Part shown: positions 37,401 through 39,807 of the stretch, one piece after another
How the letters are laid out: each line of letters begins with the position of its first letter
Position numbering within the stretch: position 1 is the stretch's first letter
From: an uncultured Alphaproteobacteria bacterium
Lineage (GTDB): Bacteria; Pseudomonadota; Alphaproteobacteria; Micropepsales; Micropepsaceae
DNA: 39,807 bases
Direction of reading: 5' to 3'
NCBI GenBank assembly: GCA_903902075.1
Contig: CAIUTH010000183.1
Span: forward strand, 1 to 39,807
Translations under genes and position numbers: made by a program
The notes under the pieces: generated by a model
Told to the model about the DNA's origin: nothing
What the model saw: the letters and a program-made list of their open reading frames with translations, nothing else
The model's database searches: none

Positions 37401-39807
<2,407 letters not shown>

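Overview
GC-rich chromosomal window, most likely from an alphaproteobacterium. The main support is the contiguous ChvI-ChvG-HprK-EIIA(Man)-HPr block near ahcY; genus is not determinable by eye. Almost all of it is ordinary core or housekeeping content: ahcY, TraB/GumN, EamA, HPr, EIIA, hprK, chvG, chvI, two methyltransferases, greA, carB, a Rieske protein, DUF2794, a Bax inhibitor-1 family protein, a tesA/ybbA/ybbP-type locus, murJ-thpR-PCD, acs, a creatininase-family protein, a TPP riboswitch with thiC, GlsB/YeaQ, a divergent Nramp homologue, a TrmH-type methyltransferase, an ABC-2 exporter, an IalB-like protein, rlmN, argG, and a DUF4236-SH3 / outer-membrane protein pair next to gyrB (5'-truncated by the window end). 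I saw no CRISPR array, transposase, integrase, phage module, tRNA or rRNA. The most unusual structure is a roughly 107-bp, hairpin-rich interval between gyrB and the DUF4236 gene. It is flanked by a 10-bp direct repeat, carries a 35-codon ORF, and has a TGATG stop/start overlap at both ends. Other items worth a second look are a composite palindromic repeat that seems to supply the ribosome-binding site of a TrmH-family gene, a TPP riboswitch whose P1 stem contains the thiC Shine-Dalgarno, an Nramp homologue with altered metal-site motifs, a SahR-like operator before ahcY, an unlisted 51-aa membrane micro-ORF coupled to acs, and GANTC clusters in several upstream regions. None of these is established as a novel system from sequence alone.
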